Shown: piece after piece, positions 9,450 to 18,031 of the stretch
Layout of the letters: each line of letters begins with the position of its first letter
How positions within the stretch are numbered: position 1 is the stretch's first letter
Origin: Streptomyces populi
Lineage (GTDB): Bacteria; Actinomycetota; Actinomycetes; Streptomycetales; Streptomycetaceae
Assembly: GCF_002911015.1 (NCBI RefSeq)
Contig: NZ_KZ626908.1
Coordinates: 1 to 44,535, forward strand
Direction: 5' to 3'
DNA: 44,535 bases
Notes under the pieces: model-generated
What the model was told of the DNA's origin: nothing
Databases searched by the model: none
What the model saw: the letters and a program-made list of their open reading frames with translations, nothing else
Made by a program: the position numbers and the translations under genes

Positions 9450-9965
9450 GTGATCAGCCAGCCAAGCAGGCATTGCACGGTGGAGCTCCAAGCCCTGCCG
9501 TCGCGGATCGGCCAGGTCCGCAGAATCGTATCTGCGCAGTTGCGCTACTGGCATCTGGACCCCTTGATAGACCGGGCCGCGCTCGGGGTGACCGAGCTGC
9601 TGTCCAACGTCCACCGGCACGCCCGGCCGGACAAGATCTGCACCGTCGAGATCGAGTTGCTGCTCGACCGCCTCACGGTCTCGGTGCACGACCACGACCC
9701 CCGGCTTCCCGTGATACGCGAGGCCGACCCCGGTTCCACCAGCGGACGCGGCCTCGCCATGGTCGCGGCGGTAAGCGAGAGCTGGGGCGTGCGGCCCGAC
9801 GGCGAGTCGGGCAAGGTCGTGTGGTTCACGCTTCCGGCGTCCGCCCCCGTGGTGACGGCTTCCCTCCGTCCGCCGTACGAGACCGCGAGCGAGGTCACGC
9901 TCCGGCACACCGTCGACGTGCTCAGGCCGGAACACGCTCCCGCCCGGTCGGCCGTTGCCGGCTGA
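9450..9965 (+). CDS. RsbW-like ATP-binding (HATPase_c) regulator
   Basis: 171 residues from GTG with a GGGGAG site 8 bases upstream. It is a stand-alone GHKL ATPase domain: the N-box is ALGVTELLSNVHRHA (residues about 48-62), followed by HDHDP and the G-box TSGRGLAMV (about 95-103). There is no kinase dimerisation domain or membrane segment. Proteins of this size are very numerous in Streptomyces and act as anti-sigma or switch-protein kinases in partner-switching, phosphorylating an anti-anti-sigma factor. No sigma factor or anti-anti-sigma gene is adjacent, so the partner is unknown. It converges on the ABC operon across a hairpin at 9985. Confidence 0.9.
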   Translation: MISQPSRHCTVELQALPSRIGQVRRIVSAQLRYWHLDPLIDRAALGVTELLSNVHRHARPDKICTVEIELLLDRLTVSVHDHDPRLPVIREADPGSTSGRGLAMVAAVSESWGVRPDGESGKVVWFTLPASAPVVTASLRPPYETASEVTLRHTVDVLRPEHAPARSAVAG

Positions 9966-9984
9966 CCGGGCGGTGACCCCCTCG

Positions 9985-10015
9985 CGTACGCCGCCCGCCC
10001 ACGGGGCGCCGTACG
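9985..10015. terminator. Bidirectional hairpin between convergent genes
   Basis: A 12-bp stem with one mismatch, beginning CGTACG at 9985-9990 and closing with CGTACG at 10010-10015, encloses a 7-base loop. It lies between the ends of the ATP-binding protein and the FtsX permease. It has no T-tract, as usual for Streptomyces terminators. Confidence 0.55.
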
Positions 10016-10027
10016 GCACCGGACGGC

Positions 10028-12589
10028 TCATTCCGTGGCGATGGCCCGCAGCACGTCCAGGCGCGCCGCCCGCCGTGCCGGCCGCAGTCCCGCGAGGGCG
10101 CCGGCGGCGAGACCCACCAGCGCCACCACCGCGAGACGCAGCGGCGGGAGCGCGAAGGCGAAGGAACTGTCCGACGCTCCGTCGGAGGCCTCCACCAGCA
10201 CCCAGCCGAGGAAGGCGCCGAGGGCGAGCCCGCCCGCCGTGCCGAAGGCGGCCACGAGGACCGACTCCCAGCGGACCATGGCGCGCAACTGCGCCCGGGT
10301 CTGTCCGACGGCCCGCAGCAGGCCGAGTTCCCGGGTGCGCTCGTGGATCGCGAGCGTGAGGGTGTTGGCGATGCCCAGCAGGGCGATGAGCACCGCGAGG
10401 GCGAGCAGCGCGTAGACCAGGGTCAGCATCATGTCGATGCCGGCCGCCGACGACCGCGCGTACTCGTCCCGGGTCTGCACCTCGGGGCTGCCGTACCGCT
10501 CGGCGACCTTCCGCACCACCGCCTTGCCGTCGGCCGTGCTCACGCCGTCCTCGAAGGCCACGGCGACGAGCGTGTCGGCGTCCTGCGTGCGGTGCGGGGC
10601 CCAGGCGGCGCGGGTGATGACGTAGTCGCCCACGAGTTCCGACCGGCCGTAGACGGCACGGACCGTGAAGTTCACCCGCCGGCCGTCGGTGAAGGTCAGG
10701 CGGGTCGTGTCCCCGGTGTCCAGGTGCCGCCGGGCGGCCTCCTGGCGGGTGATCGCGATGCCGTCGGTGCCGAGGCCGCCCAGTGAGCCCCGCACGTGGC
10801 CGAGGTCGAAGACCTCGCCGAGCGTGACGGGGTCGGTGACCGTCAGTGCGCGGCCCTCGCCGTCGACCTCGGCGACGCCCCTGCCCAGTCCGACGGCGTG
10901 CTCGACGGCGGGCTGCCGTGCGAGAGCCGGGGCCAGTCTCGGGCTGAGCCCGCTGCCGCCCGCTCCGAACGACGGTGTGCTGACGGCGACGTCGCCGGCG
11001 AAGGAGTGCGAGACCGTCCGGTCCATGGTGGCCTTGAGCGAGGCGCCGAAGACCGTGAACAGCGAGACGACGGCGACGCCGATCATCAGGGCGCCGGCGG
11101 TCGCGGCGGTCCGCCCGGGGCTGCGCAGCGCGTTGCGCCGGGCGAGTGAACCCGTGACACCGCGCAGCCGGTCGAGCGGCGCACCGAGCACCCGCACGGC
11201 GGCCGAGGACGCGACCGGGCCGAGGACGACGAAGGAGGCGAGGGCCAGCACGGCGCCGAGTCCGGCGAGCCACAGGGATGGGGTCAGCAGGACACCGGTC
11301 AGGGTGACGCCCACGGACAGGGCGGCCAGTCCCCCGCCGACCGCGGCCCGGGTGCGCGAGGCGCCGGACTCGTCGACCGCCGTCTCCCGCAGCGCGGCGA
11401 GCGGAGCGGTCCGTCCCGCGCGGGCGGCGGGGAGCAGGGCGGAGCCGAGACAGACCACGACGCCGACGCAGAACGGCAGCAGCACGGACAGGCCGCTGAT
11501 CACCAGGCCGCCTTCGGGGAAGGGGAAACCGATGGCCGGAAAGAGCGCCTGGAGTCCGGCCGCGATACCGGTCCCGCCCGCGATCCCCGCGGCCGAGGCG
11601 GTCACGGCGACGGCGCTCGCCTCGGCCAGGGTCGAGGCGGTGACCTGCCGGCGCGAGGCTCCGAGGGCGCGCAGCAGCGCGTTCTCACGGGTGCGCTGGG
11701 CTACGACGATCGCGAAGGTGTTGTGGATGGAGAAGGTCGCCACCAGGAGCGCGATGCCGGAGAAGACGAGCAGGAGCGTGGTGAACAGGGTGAGGAACCG
11801 GCTGGAGATCATGTCGGTGTTCTCCTGCGCCGACTCCTGTCCCGTGATGGCCTCGACCCCCTTGGGAAGCACGGGAGTCAGGGCGGAGACGAGCTCCTCC
11901 TGCCCGACTCCGGGGCCGGCCCGCACCCGGATGCCCGTGGCCTCGCCGGGCTTCGCGGTCAGGTACTTCTCGGCGTCGGCCCGTGTCATTCCGGTGAACG
12001 TCACCTGGGCCATGCCGTCCTCGCCGCCGAAGGTGGCGAGGCCCACGATCGTCACCCGGACGGGGTCGGGCGTGCGCAGGACCGTCGTGTCGCCGATCTT
12101 CAGCCGGCCCTTCTTCGCGGCTCCCCTGTTGACGACGACCTCGCCGGACTTCGAGGGGGCGCGGCCCTCGGCGAGCCGGTACGCGTTGAGCTTCGGGTCG
12201 CCGATCCAGTTGCCCGCGAGGGTGGGCGGCCCCTGTCCGCCGACGGGCCTGCCGTCGGAGCCGACGAGCTGGCCGGCGCCCTGGATGTCGGGCGCCGCGG
12301 CCGCGACACCGGGGACGCGCTCGATCGTCTCGACCAGAGCGGTGCCGACGGGCGCGCGGACGCCCTGGCTCTCCCCCGGGGTGGTGATGACGTTCGCGCT
12401 GCGGACGACGGCGTCGGTGCCCTCGGTCGCCTCGCCGAACATCGTGTCGAACCCGGCGCGCAGGGTGTCGCCCATGACTAGGGTTCCGGCCAGGAAGGCG
12501 ACGCCGAGGAACACGGCGAAGAACGTCCCGGCGAAACGGCGTCCGTGGCCGCGCAGCGACGAGAGGCTGAGGCGCAGTGCGGCGTTCAT
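10028..12589 (-). CDS. FtsX/MacB-type ABC transporter permease
   Basis: 853 residues starting at the ATG that overlaps the ATPase stop as ATGA; the open frame reaching 13468 is the ATPase region read in another frame. The N-terminus has a membrane helix (FAGTFFAVFLGVAFLAGTLVM, residues about 15-35) followed by a periplasmic-type domain. A first FtsX block lies at about 260-390, a second extracellular domain follows, and a second FtsX block (TLVYALLALAVLIALLGIANTLTLAI) lies near the C-terminus. The duplicated FtsX layout is typical of actinobacterial exporters or lipoprotein-type mechanotransmitters. It works with the ATPase encoded immediately upstream. The substrate is unknown; antimicrobial or peptide export is common for the family. 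Confidence 0.93.
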   Translation of the reverse strand: MNAALRLSLSSLRGHGRRFAGTFFAVFLGVAFLAGTLVMGDTLRAGFDTMFGEATEGTDAVVRSANVITTPGESQGVRAPVGTALVETIERVPGVAAAAPDIQGAGQLVGSDGRPVGGQGPPTLAGNWIGDPKLNAYRLAEGRAPSKSGEVVVNRGAAKKGRLKIGDTTVLRTPDPVRVTIVGLATFGGEDGMAQVTFTGMTRADAEKYLTAKPGEATGIRVRAGPGVGQEELVSALTPVLPKGVEAITGQESAQENTDMISSRFLTLFTTLLLVFSGIALLVATFSIHNTFAIVVAQRTRENALLRALGASRRQVTASTLAEASAVAVTASAAGIAGGTGIAAGLQALFPAIGFPFPEGGLVISGLSVLLPFCVGVVVCLGSALLPAARAGRTAPLAALRETAVDESGASRTRAAVGGGLAALSVGVTLTGVLLTPSLWLAGLGAVLALASFVVLGPVASSAAVRVLGAPLDRLRGVTGSLARRNALRSPGRTAATAGALMIGVAVVSLFTVFGASLKATMDRTVSHSFAGDVAVSTPSFGAGGSGLSPRLAPALARQPAVEHAVGLGRGVAEVDGEGRALTVTDPVTLGEVFDLGHVRGSLGGLGTDGIAITRQEAARRHLDTGDTTRLTFTDGRRVNFTVRAVYGRSELVGDYVITRAAWAPHRTQDADTLVAVAFEDGVSTADGKAVVRKVAERYGSPEVQTRDEYARSSAAGIDMMLTLVYALLALAVLIALLGIANTLTLAIHERTRELGLLRAVGQTRAQLRAMVRWESVLVAAFGTAGGLALGAFLGWVLVEASDGASDSSFAFALPPLRLAVVALVGLAAGALAGLRPARRAARLDVLRAIATE

Positions 12590-13344
12590 ACCGGTGCGCC
12601 CTTGCCGTCGAAGGCCTTCATGCGGTCGAGGACCTTGTCGGCCGTCGGGTTCTCCATCCGGTCCACGAGACGCCCGTCGGCGAGGAAGACCACCTCGTCG
12701 GCGTGCGCGGCGGCGACCGGGTCGTGCGTGACCATGACGACCGTACGGTCCATCCGGCGCACCGCCCGGCCGAGGAGGCCGAGGACCTCCTGACCGGAGC
12801 GGGAGTCGAGGTTGCCGGTGGGTTCGTCGGCGAAGACCACGTCGGGTTCCGAGGCGAACGCCCTCGCCACGGCGACGCGTTGCTGCTGTCCGCCGGACAG
12901 CTCGCTCGGCCGGTGGTGGAGGCGGTCGCGCAGTCCGACGACGTCGACGAGGGCGTCCGTCCACGCGCGGGAGCCCTTGGTCCCGGCGAGGTCCATGGGC
13001 AGGGCGATGTTCTCGGCGACGGTGAGCGTCGGGATCAGGTTGAACGCCTGGAAGACGAAGCCGATCCGGTCGCGGCGCAGCAGGGTCAGCCGGCGGTCGT
13101 CGAGGGCGCCGAGCTCGGTGTCGCCGATGTAGGCGGATCCCGAGGTGAGGGTGTCGAGACCGGCCGCGCAGTGCATGAGGGTGGATTTGCCGGAGCCGGA
13201 GGGCCCCATGATCGCGGTGAAGCGGCCGGCCGGAAAGCCGACGCTCACCCCGTCCAGGGCCCGTACGGCGGTGTCGCCGGTGCCGTACACCTTCACGGCG
13301 TCGACGACACGTGCCGCGTCCGGGCGGGCGGTCGCGGTGGTCAT
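12586..13344 (-). CDS. ABC transporter ATP-binding protein (MacB/LolD-type)
   Basis: 252 residues from ATG. Walker A is GPSGSGKST (residues about 48-56), the Q-loop is FVFQAFNLIPTLT, the signature is LSGGQQQRVAVARA, Walker B is VVFADEPTGNLD, and the H-loop is VMVTHD. The NLD sequence after the Walker B Glu and the FQxFNLIP motif are characteristic of the LolD/MacB exporter subfamily. The start overlaps the SHOCT gene stop by 4 bases (ATGA) and the stop overlaps the permease start in the same way, so all three genes should be translationally coupled in one mRNA. Confidence 0.96.
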   Translation of the reverse strand: MTTATARPDAARVVDAVKVYGTGDTAVRALDGVSVGFPAGRFTAIMGPSGSGKSTLMHCAAGLDTLTSGSAYIGDTELGALDDRRLTLLRRDRIGFVFQAFNLIPTLTVAENIALPMDLAGTKGSRAWTDALVDVVGLRDRLHHRPSELSGGQQQRVAVARAFASEPDVVFADEPTGNLDSRSGQEVLGLLGRAVRRMDRTVVMVTHDPVAAAHADEVVFLADGRLVDRMENPTADKVLDRMKAFDGKGAPV

Positions 13345-13646
13345 GCCGTACCGCCCTTGTCCATGCGTCCGAACTGCTCGTCGAGGACGGACAGGCGGCG
13401 CCAGTACTCGTCCTCGTCGATCTCTCCGGAGGCGAAGCGGCGGCCGAGCACGGCGATCGGCGAGTCACCGGCGGCCGGGGAACCGCCGGGGCCGTAGCCG
13501 CCCGCCGCCCGCCAGGGGCCGCGGCGTCCGTACCGGGCGGTGCGCCGCAGGACGGTCACGACGCCGATCACGACGGCCGCCCAGATCAGCGGGAAGAACA
13601 GGATCCAGGGGCCGGGGCCGCCGTCCCAGTTCGCCAGGGTCTGCAT
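13341..13646 (-). CDS. SHOCT-domain membrane-anchored small protein
   Basis: 101 residues from ATG, with GAGGAG about 10 bases upstream. One membrane helix (WILFFPLIWAAVVIGVVTVL, residues about 14-33) is followed by a Gly/Arg-rich linker. A C-terminal SHOCT motif follows (PIAVLGRRFASGEIDEDEYWRRLSVLDEQF, residues about 63-92). SHOCT segments are short oligomerisation or tethering helices of unclear role. It is the first gene of the ABC operon and its stop overlaps the ATPase start as ATGA. Stable association with the ATPase/permease is an inference from the tight coupling. Confidence 0.88.
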   Translation of the reverse strand: MQTLANWDGGPGPWILFFPLIWAAVVIGVVTVLRRTARYGRRGPWRAAGGYGPGGSPAAGDSPIAVLGRRFASGEIDEDEYWRRLSVLDEQFGRMDKGGTA

Positions 13647-13757
13647 CTCGGGTCATCTCCTCGGTGGAACCACGCCGTGGCGCGGGATCTCTCGGTGGTG
13701 ATTCGAGACTCGCTCCGGCAGGGGGTCCGCGTCGTCGTACGACCAGCGGCCGTGCGC

Positions 13758-13775
13758 GTACCTCCCGGGGAGTAC
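13758..13775. promoter_or_regulatory. GTAC-N10-GTAC near-palindrome upstream of ABC operon
   Basis: The 18-bp element GTACCTCCCGGGGAGTAC is a palindrome except for two base pairs. It lies 112-129 bases upstream of the SHOCT gene. It matches 14 of 18 positions of the element at 34324-34341 in front of the two-component system. A second small palindrome, GTCGTACGAC, is at 13734-13743. I read it as a candidate operator for the ABC operon (inference). Confidence 0.5.
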
Positions 13776-13833
13776 GCCGGGCACCCCGGGCTGCTCCGCC
13801 CGGCGCCCCGTGGTGGACCGATCGCCCTCCTTC

Positions 13834-13853
13834 TGTACCTACTGGTATGTACA
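13834..13853. promoter_or_regulatory. Probable TetR operator upstream of the 13862 regulator
   Basis: A 20-bp inverted repeat of the form TGTACnTACnnGTAnGTACA (16 of 20 positions symmetric) ends 8 bases before the TetR start codon. Its size, symmetry and position are typical of an autoregulatory TetR-family operator. Binding here would block transcription of the regulator and the two genes behind it. Confidence 0.65.
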
Positions 13854-13861
13854 GTGGGTCC

Positions 13862-14422
13862 ATGAGCACTTCGGACCGGCTGATCGAGTCCACGCGCGAA
13901 CTGCTGTGGGAGCGCGGGTACGTGGGCACCAGCCCCAAGGCGATCCTGGAACACGCGGGCGCCGGGCAGGGCAGCATGTACCACCACTTCCGCGGCAAGC
14001 CCGATCTGGCGCTCGCCGCGATCCGCCGCACCGCCGAGGAGATGCGGGCCGCGGCCGAGGGCGTCCTCGGCTCGCCCGGATCGCCGTACGAGCGCATCGA
14101 GGCCTATCTGCGCCGTGAGCGCGACGTCCTGCGCGGCTGCCCCGTCGGGCGGCTCACGATGGACCCGGACGTGATCGCGAGCGACGAACTGCGCGCACCG
14201 GTCGACGAGACCCTGGCCTGGCTGCGAGGGCGGCTGGCCGCCCTCGTCGAAGAGGGCAAGGAACAGGGGCAGTTCGCGCCCGCGCTCGACAGCGGGGAGA
14301 TCGCCTCGGCGATCCTCGCGACCGTCCAGGGCGGCTACGTCCTGGCGCGCGCCTCCGGTTCACCGGCCGCCTTCGACACGGCGGTCCGGGGCCTGCTCGC
14401 CCTGCTGGCGCCCCTCGGCTGA
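13862..14422 (+). CDS. TetR/AcrR-family transcriptional regulator
   Basis: 186 residues from ATG; the longer open frame upstream is not coding. The N-terminal HTH (residues about 3-50: RLIESTRELLWERGYVGTSPKAILEHAGAGQGSMYHHFRGK) has the canonical GSMYHHF recognition helix. The C-terminal ligand domain resembles the LmrA/YxaF-type group, with a CPVGRLTMD segment. A good 20-bp palindrome overlaps its promoter region, suggesting autoregulation. It is followed after 63 bases, on the same strand, by DUF4865 and a phosphotriesterase-like gene, which it probably represses. It is divergent from the ABC operon. Confidence 0.94.
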   Translation: MSTSDRLIESTRELLWERGYVGTSPKAILEHAGAGQGSMYHHFRGKPDLALAAIRRTAEEMRAAAEGVLGSPGSPYERIEAYLRRERDVLRGCPVGRLTMDPDVIASDELRAPVDETLAWLRGRLAALVEEGKEQGQFAPALDSGEIASAILATVQGGYVLARASGSPAAFDTAVRGLLALLAPLG

Positions 14423-14485
14423 CATCGCCGCGCCGAGGGCCGGCCGGCGTCCGCGCTTCCCGCGAACCCCAGGAAGGACCTTTCC

Positions 14486-15070
14486 ATGCACGCCCTGCAG
14501 TACGAAGTCACGTTTCCCGCCGACTACGACATGACCGTCGTCCGGGACCGCGTCGCCCGCGTCGGCCACCGGCTCGACGCGTGGGACGGCCTCGGCGTCA
14601 AGGCGTATCTGATGCGCGAGCGCGGGGTGGGCGGCTCCCCGGTCAACCAGTACGCGCCGTTCTACCTGTGGGACACCGCCGAGGGCATGAACTCCTTCCT
14701 CTGGGGCGGGGCGTTCCAGGGCCTGGTGAACGACTTCGGCCGCCCCGTGGTGCAGCACTGGACCGGTCTCGCGTACGAGGAGGGCGGCGCCGCGGGATCG
14801 CCGGCCAGGGCCGCGGTCCGCCGCCGCCGGCCCGTCGCCGAGGAGGTGGAGCTGTCCGCGGCGATGGAGGAGGCGGTGCGCGAGGCCGCACGGCTGGCCG
14901 GGCTGGACGGGGCGGTGTGCGCCGGTGCCGCCGTCGATCCACGGCACTGGGAGGTCGTGCACTTCTCGCTCTGGGACCACGACCGGCCGACGGCGCCGGG
15001 AGAGGTCTTCCAGGTGCTGCACGTGTCCGAGCCCGGCCGTGACCGGCTGCCCCGGGGCCGGCAGTGGTGA
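14486..15070 (+). CDS. DUF4865 family protein
   Basis: 194 residues from ATG behind a strong AGGAAGGA site. The sequence MHALQYEVTFPADYDMTVVRDRV, the YLMRERG segment and the APFYLWDTAEGMNSFLWGGAF segment are characteristic of DUF4865, a family often found beside TetR or LysR regulators. The fold is probably ferredoxin-like (monooxygenase/EthD-like), suggesting small-molecule handling, but no function is established. Its stop overlaps the next gene's start as GTGA, so the two should be cotranslated. Confidence 0.9.
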   Translation: MHALQYEVTFPADYDMTVVRDRVARVGHRLDAWDGLGVKAYLMRERGVGGSPVNQYAPFYLWDTAEGMNSFLWGGAFQGLVNDFGRPVVQHWTGLAYEEGGAAGSPARAAVRRRRPVAEEVELSAAMEEAVREAARLAGLDGAVCAGAAVDPRHWEVVHFSLWDHDRPTAPGEVFQVLHVSEPGRDRLPRGRQW

Positions 15071-15987
15071 GCCCGGCGGCCCTGGTCCGTACGGTGCTGG
15101 GCGATGTGCTCCCCGAGGACCTCGGGGTGTGCGACGCGCACGACCATCTCTTCTTCGCCAGCCCCCTGCTCCCGGGCCAGGAACTGTGCGACGCGGCCGC
15201 CGCGCGGGCCGAACTGGCCGCGTTCCGCGCGCGGGGCGGGGGCAGCGTGGTCCAGTGGACCCCGTACGGGCTCGGCAGGCGCGTCGCGGACCTGCCGGCG
15301 GTCTCCCGCGACACCGGCGTCCACGTCGTCGCGGCGACCGGACTGCACCAAGCGGCCCACTACGCACCGCGGTTGCTCGAAGAGGTGCGCGGGAGGCTGG
15401 CCGACGTCTTCGTCTCCGAGCTCACGACGGGCATCGGGCCGACCGGGGTCCGGGCCGGGCTGGTCAAGGTCGCGGGCGGCTTCCACGCCCTGGACGCGCA
15501 CGCCCGCCGGACGATGGCCGCCGCGGCCGAGGCCCACCACGCCACCGGCGCGCCGATCGCCGTGCACCTGGAGCTGGGCACCGGAGCGCTCGACGTGCTC
15601 GACCTGCTGTGCGGCGAGGCGGGCGTGCCGCCGCACCGGGTGATCCTGGGCCACCTCAACCGCTCCCCGGACCTCGTGGTGCAGCGCGAGGCCGCCGCCT
15701 CTGGCGCCTATCTCGCCTTCGACGGCCCCTCCCGGGCCCACCACGGCACCGACTGGCGCATGCCGGATGCCCTACGGGCCCTCGCCGACGCCGGTTTCGG
15801 CGACCGGCTGCTGCTCGGCGGCGACACGACGACCGCGGCGGCCCGCTCGGTCGACGGCGGCCCGGGAATGCCGTACCTGTTGCGCCGCGTCCGCCCGAGG
15901 CTCGAACTCGCCCTGGGGAAGGAGCTGGTGGACCGGATCCTCACCGAGAACGCCGGCCGCGCCTTCGCCGTGCCCTGGCGCTCGTGA
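15067..15987 (+). CDS. Phosphotriesterase-family metal-dependent hydrolase
   Basis: 306 residues from the GTG at 15067, which shares GTGA with the upstream stop; a GTG one codon earlier is possible. The metal-ligand pattern of the PTE/amidohydrolase family is present: HDH near residue 24 (CDAHDHLFF), a candidate carboxylated lysine (LVKVAGGF), a His in VHLELGTG, a His in ILGHLNRSPDL and the terminal Asp in LLGGDTTTA. Family members hydrolyse lactones, esters or phosphotriesters; most bacterial ones are lactonases. Regulated together with DUF4865 by the upstream TetR, it likely acts on a small effector or xenobiotic (inference). It ends 3 bases from the convergent ROK gene. Confidence 0.9.
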   Translation: MSPAALVRTVLGDVLPEDLGVCDAHDHLFFASPLLPGQELCDAAAARAELAAFRARGGGSVVQWTPYGLGRRVADLPAVSRDTGVHVVAATGLHQAAHYAPRLLEEVRGRLADVFVSELTTGIGPTGVRAGLVKVAGGFHALDAHARRTMAAAAEAHHATGAPIAVHLELGTGALDVLDLLCGEAGVPPHRVILGHLNRSPDLVVQREAAASGAYLAFDGPSRAHHGTDWRMPDALRALADAGFGDRLLLGGDTTTAAARSVDGGPGMPYLLRRVRPRLELALGKELVDRILTENAGRAFAVPWRS

Positions 15988-15990
15988 GGG

Positions 15991-17229
15991 TCAGACGGGC
16001 AGCGCCTTCAGCGGGTCGTCCAGCACCGGCTGCCAGGCCAGCTCGGCCGCTCCGACCAGGCTGTTGTGGTCCAGGGTGCAGGCGAGGATCGGCACCCCGC
16101 CGCTGCGTCCCCACAGGCTGCGGTCGGCGACGACGGCGCGCAGCCGGTCCGGGTCGGCGTCCAGCAGGGCGCGGTGCAGTCCGCCGAGGATGATGCGGTC
16201 CGGGTTGAGGATGTTGACCAGGCCCGCGAGGCCGAGGCCCAGGCGGTCGATCAGCGCCTCGATGGCCGTGCGCACGGCCGGATCGGCGCTCTCGTCGCGG
16301 ATCAGTTCGTTGGACTGCTGGAGCAGCGACACCTCGGGGCCCGGGGTCCGGCCGGCCGCGGTGAGGAAGGCCAGCGGGTCGGCCTCGACGTCGAGGCAGC
16401 CGCGGCTTCCGCAGTGACAGGGGCGGCCCTCGGGATTGACCGTGAGGTGGCCGACCTCGAGGGCGAGCCCCGAACTGCCGGTGTGCAGACGCCCGTCGAG
16501 CACCAGGGCGCCGCCGACGCCCCGGTGTCCGGTGGCCACGCACAGCAGGTCGCGGGCGCCCCGGCCCGCTCCGTGCCGGTGCTCGGCGAGGGCGGCGAGG
16601 TTGACGTCGTTGGCGGCGAACGCCGGTCCCTGGATCCCGGCGGCGCGCACCCGCTCGGCGAAGATCTCCCGGACGGGCGAGCCGGCGGGCCAGGCCAGGT
16701 GCAGCGGGTTGAGCGCGAGCCCCTCGGGTTCGGCGACGGCCGACGGTACGGCGAGCCCGGCGCCCACGCAGCGGCGCCCGGTCTCGCGGAGCAGTTCGGC
16801 GCCCGCGTCGACGACCGAGCCGAGCACCTTCGCCGGGTCCGCGTCGACGGTCTCGCAGCCGGGCGCGGTCGCGACGATCCGGCCGCCGAGACCGACCAGC
16901 GCGGCACGGAACCCGTCGGCGTGCACCTGCGCGGCCAGCGCGACCGGTCCGTCGTCGGCGACCTCCAGCCGGTGCGAGGGCCGTCCCTGCGAACCGGCGG
17001 CGGCACCCGGCCGCGCGTCGACCCTGATCAGCCCCAGCGCCTCCAGTTCGGCGGCCACCGCGCCCGCGGTCGCCCGGGTGACGCCCAGCTCGGCGGTCAG
17101 CACGGCACGCGTCGGCGCGCGCCCGGTGTGCACCAGTTCCAGCGCCGGTCCGAGCGCTCCGCGCCCCCGGTCGAGCCGTGTCCGCGTGCTGCCATCCCCC
17201 GCCGTCCGGGGGCCCGCCTTGCCGTTCAT
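15991..17229 (-). CDS. ROK-family transcriptional regulator (NagC/XylR-type)
   Basis: 412 residues from ATG with a GGGAG site. The N-terminal winged HTH (residues about 28-72: PALELVHTGRAPTRAVLTAEL, VTRATAGAVAAELEALGLI) marks it as a repressor rather than a kinase. The C-terminal ROK domain includes the zinc motif in LEVGHLTVNPEGRPCHCGSR followed by GCLDVEA, with the usual Glu replaced by Asp. Sugar binding would control DNA binding. No sugar transporter or kinase is adjacent: the upstream neighbour is an AlkB-like gene and the downstream one a convergent PTE-like gene. Its target is therefore unclear. Confidence 0.92.
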   Translation of the reverse strand: MNGKAGPRTAGDGSTRTRLDRGRGALGPALELVHTGRAPTRAVLTAELGVTRATAGAVAAELEALGLIRVDARPGAAAGSQGRPSHRLEVADDGPVALAAQVHADGFRAALVGLGGRIVATAPGCETVDADPAKVLGSVVDAGAELLRETGRRCVGAGLAVPSAVAEPEGLALNPLHLAWPAGSPVREIFAERVRAAGIQGPAFAANDVNLAALAEHRHGAGRGARDLLCVATGHRGVGGALVLDGRLHTGSSGLALEVGHLTVNPEGRPCHCGSRGCLDVEADPLAFLTAAGRTPGPEVSLLQQSNELIRDESADPAVRTAIEALIDRLGLGLAGLVNILNPDRIILGGLHRALLDADPDRLRAVVADRSLWGRSGGVPILACTLDHNSLVGAAELAWQPVLDDPLKALPV

Positions 17230-17309
17230 GAGGGCGAGTCTCCCATGATCCGCTCGCGCGGGGCCCGTCCGGTCACGACGGCTCCGCGCGGCCACGAGCG
17301 TGTCCGCCG

Positions 17310-17993
17310 CTACCGCGCGGGCTCCGGCGGGAAGCCACTCGCCCGGAGGGTGAGGTTCAGCCGTCCGGTCAGCCCCAACTCGTGGGGGGCCGTGCCCGCG
17401 TGCACCTTCGGCACTCCGTGGTACGCGAGCCGTGACGGGCCGCCGAACACGAAGAGGTCGCCGCTGCGCAGTTCGACGTCGGTGTACGGCCGTGTCCGGG
17501 ACTCCGTGTTGCCGAACCGGAAGACGCAGGTGTCGCCCAGGCTCAGCGACACGACCGGGGCGTCGCACGATTCGTCGCTGTCGCGGTGCATGCCCATACG
17601 GGCCTCGGCGTCGTAGAAGTTGATCAGCGCGATGTCGTACACGGTGGCCGGATCCGCTCCGGGGGCGCCGGGGCCGAGGGCGTCCGTGACCGCCTCGCGG
17701 GCCAGCTCGCCGAGCCGGCCGGGGAAGGGCTTCACCGGCGAACCGTCGCCGTCGACCACCGTGCGCGCGTAGCCGTACGGGTACCAGTGCCGGCCCAGAC
17801 AGACCTGCCGCGCGGTCATCGTGCCGCCACCGGGGGTACGGACCGTGCGCAGGCCCGCGGGCGGGCGGGCCCAGCCGCGGCAGGCTTCCAGCAGGTGCCG
17901 CTGGCGTCCGGCGTCCAGCCAGTCCGGGAGGTGCACGGCGCCGGGCGCGATCTCCCTCCTGCCGCGCGGGAACAGCTCCGCGTCCATCGACAT
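17310..17993 (-). CDS. AlkB-like 2-oxoglutarate/Fe(II) dioxygenase
   Basis: 227 residues from the ATG at 17993, chosen because GAGGATGGGGG lies just upstream; a GTG at 18011 would add 6 residues. The double-stranded beta-helix iron site is visible: HxD in MGMHRDSDE, the distal His in LAYHGV, and the 2-oxoglutarate arginines in GRLNLTLR. The NFYDAEARMGMH segment is the AlkB signature. AlkB enzymes oxidatively remove N-alkyl lesions such as 1-methyladenine and 3-methylcytosine from DNA or RNA. It is divergent from the methyltransferase gene at 18047, with about 53 bp between. Confidence 0.93.
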   Translation of the reverse strand: MSMDAELFPRGRREIAPGAVHLPDWLDAGRQRHLLEACRGWARPPAGLRTVRTPGGGTMTARQVCLGRHWYPYGYARTVVDGDGSPVKPFPGRLGELAREAVTDALGPGAPGADPATVYDIALINFYDAEARMGMHRDSDESCDAPVVSLSLGDTCVFRFGNTESRTRPYTDVELRSGDLFVFGGPSRLAYHGVPKVHAGTAPHELGLTGRLNLTLRASGFPPEPAR

Positions 17994-18031
17994 GCCCCCA
18001 TCCTCGCGCACTCCGGGCGGCCCGGGTCGCT

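Noticed and set aside
7427..9976. 849-codon plus-strand open frame
   Set aside because: It crosses three real genes on both strands and two intergenic regions, with low-complexity sequence.
10665..12731. 688-codon open frame on the plus strand
   Set aside because: It lies opposite the FtsX permease and reads Ser/Pro/Arg/Ala-rich without motifs; the permease frame has clear membrane helices.
12590..13468. N-terminal extension of the permease frame upstream of 12589
   Set aside because: The extension is the ATPase region in another frame; the ATGA overlap at 12586-12589 marks the real start.
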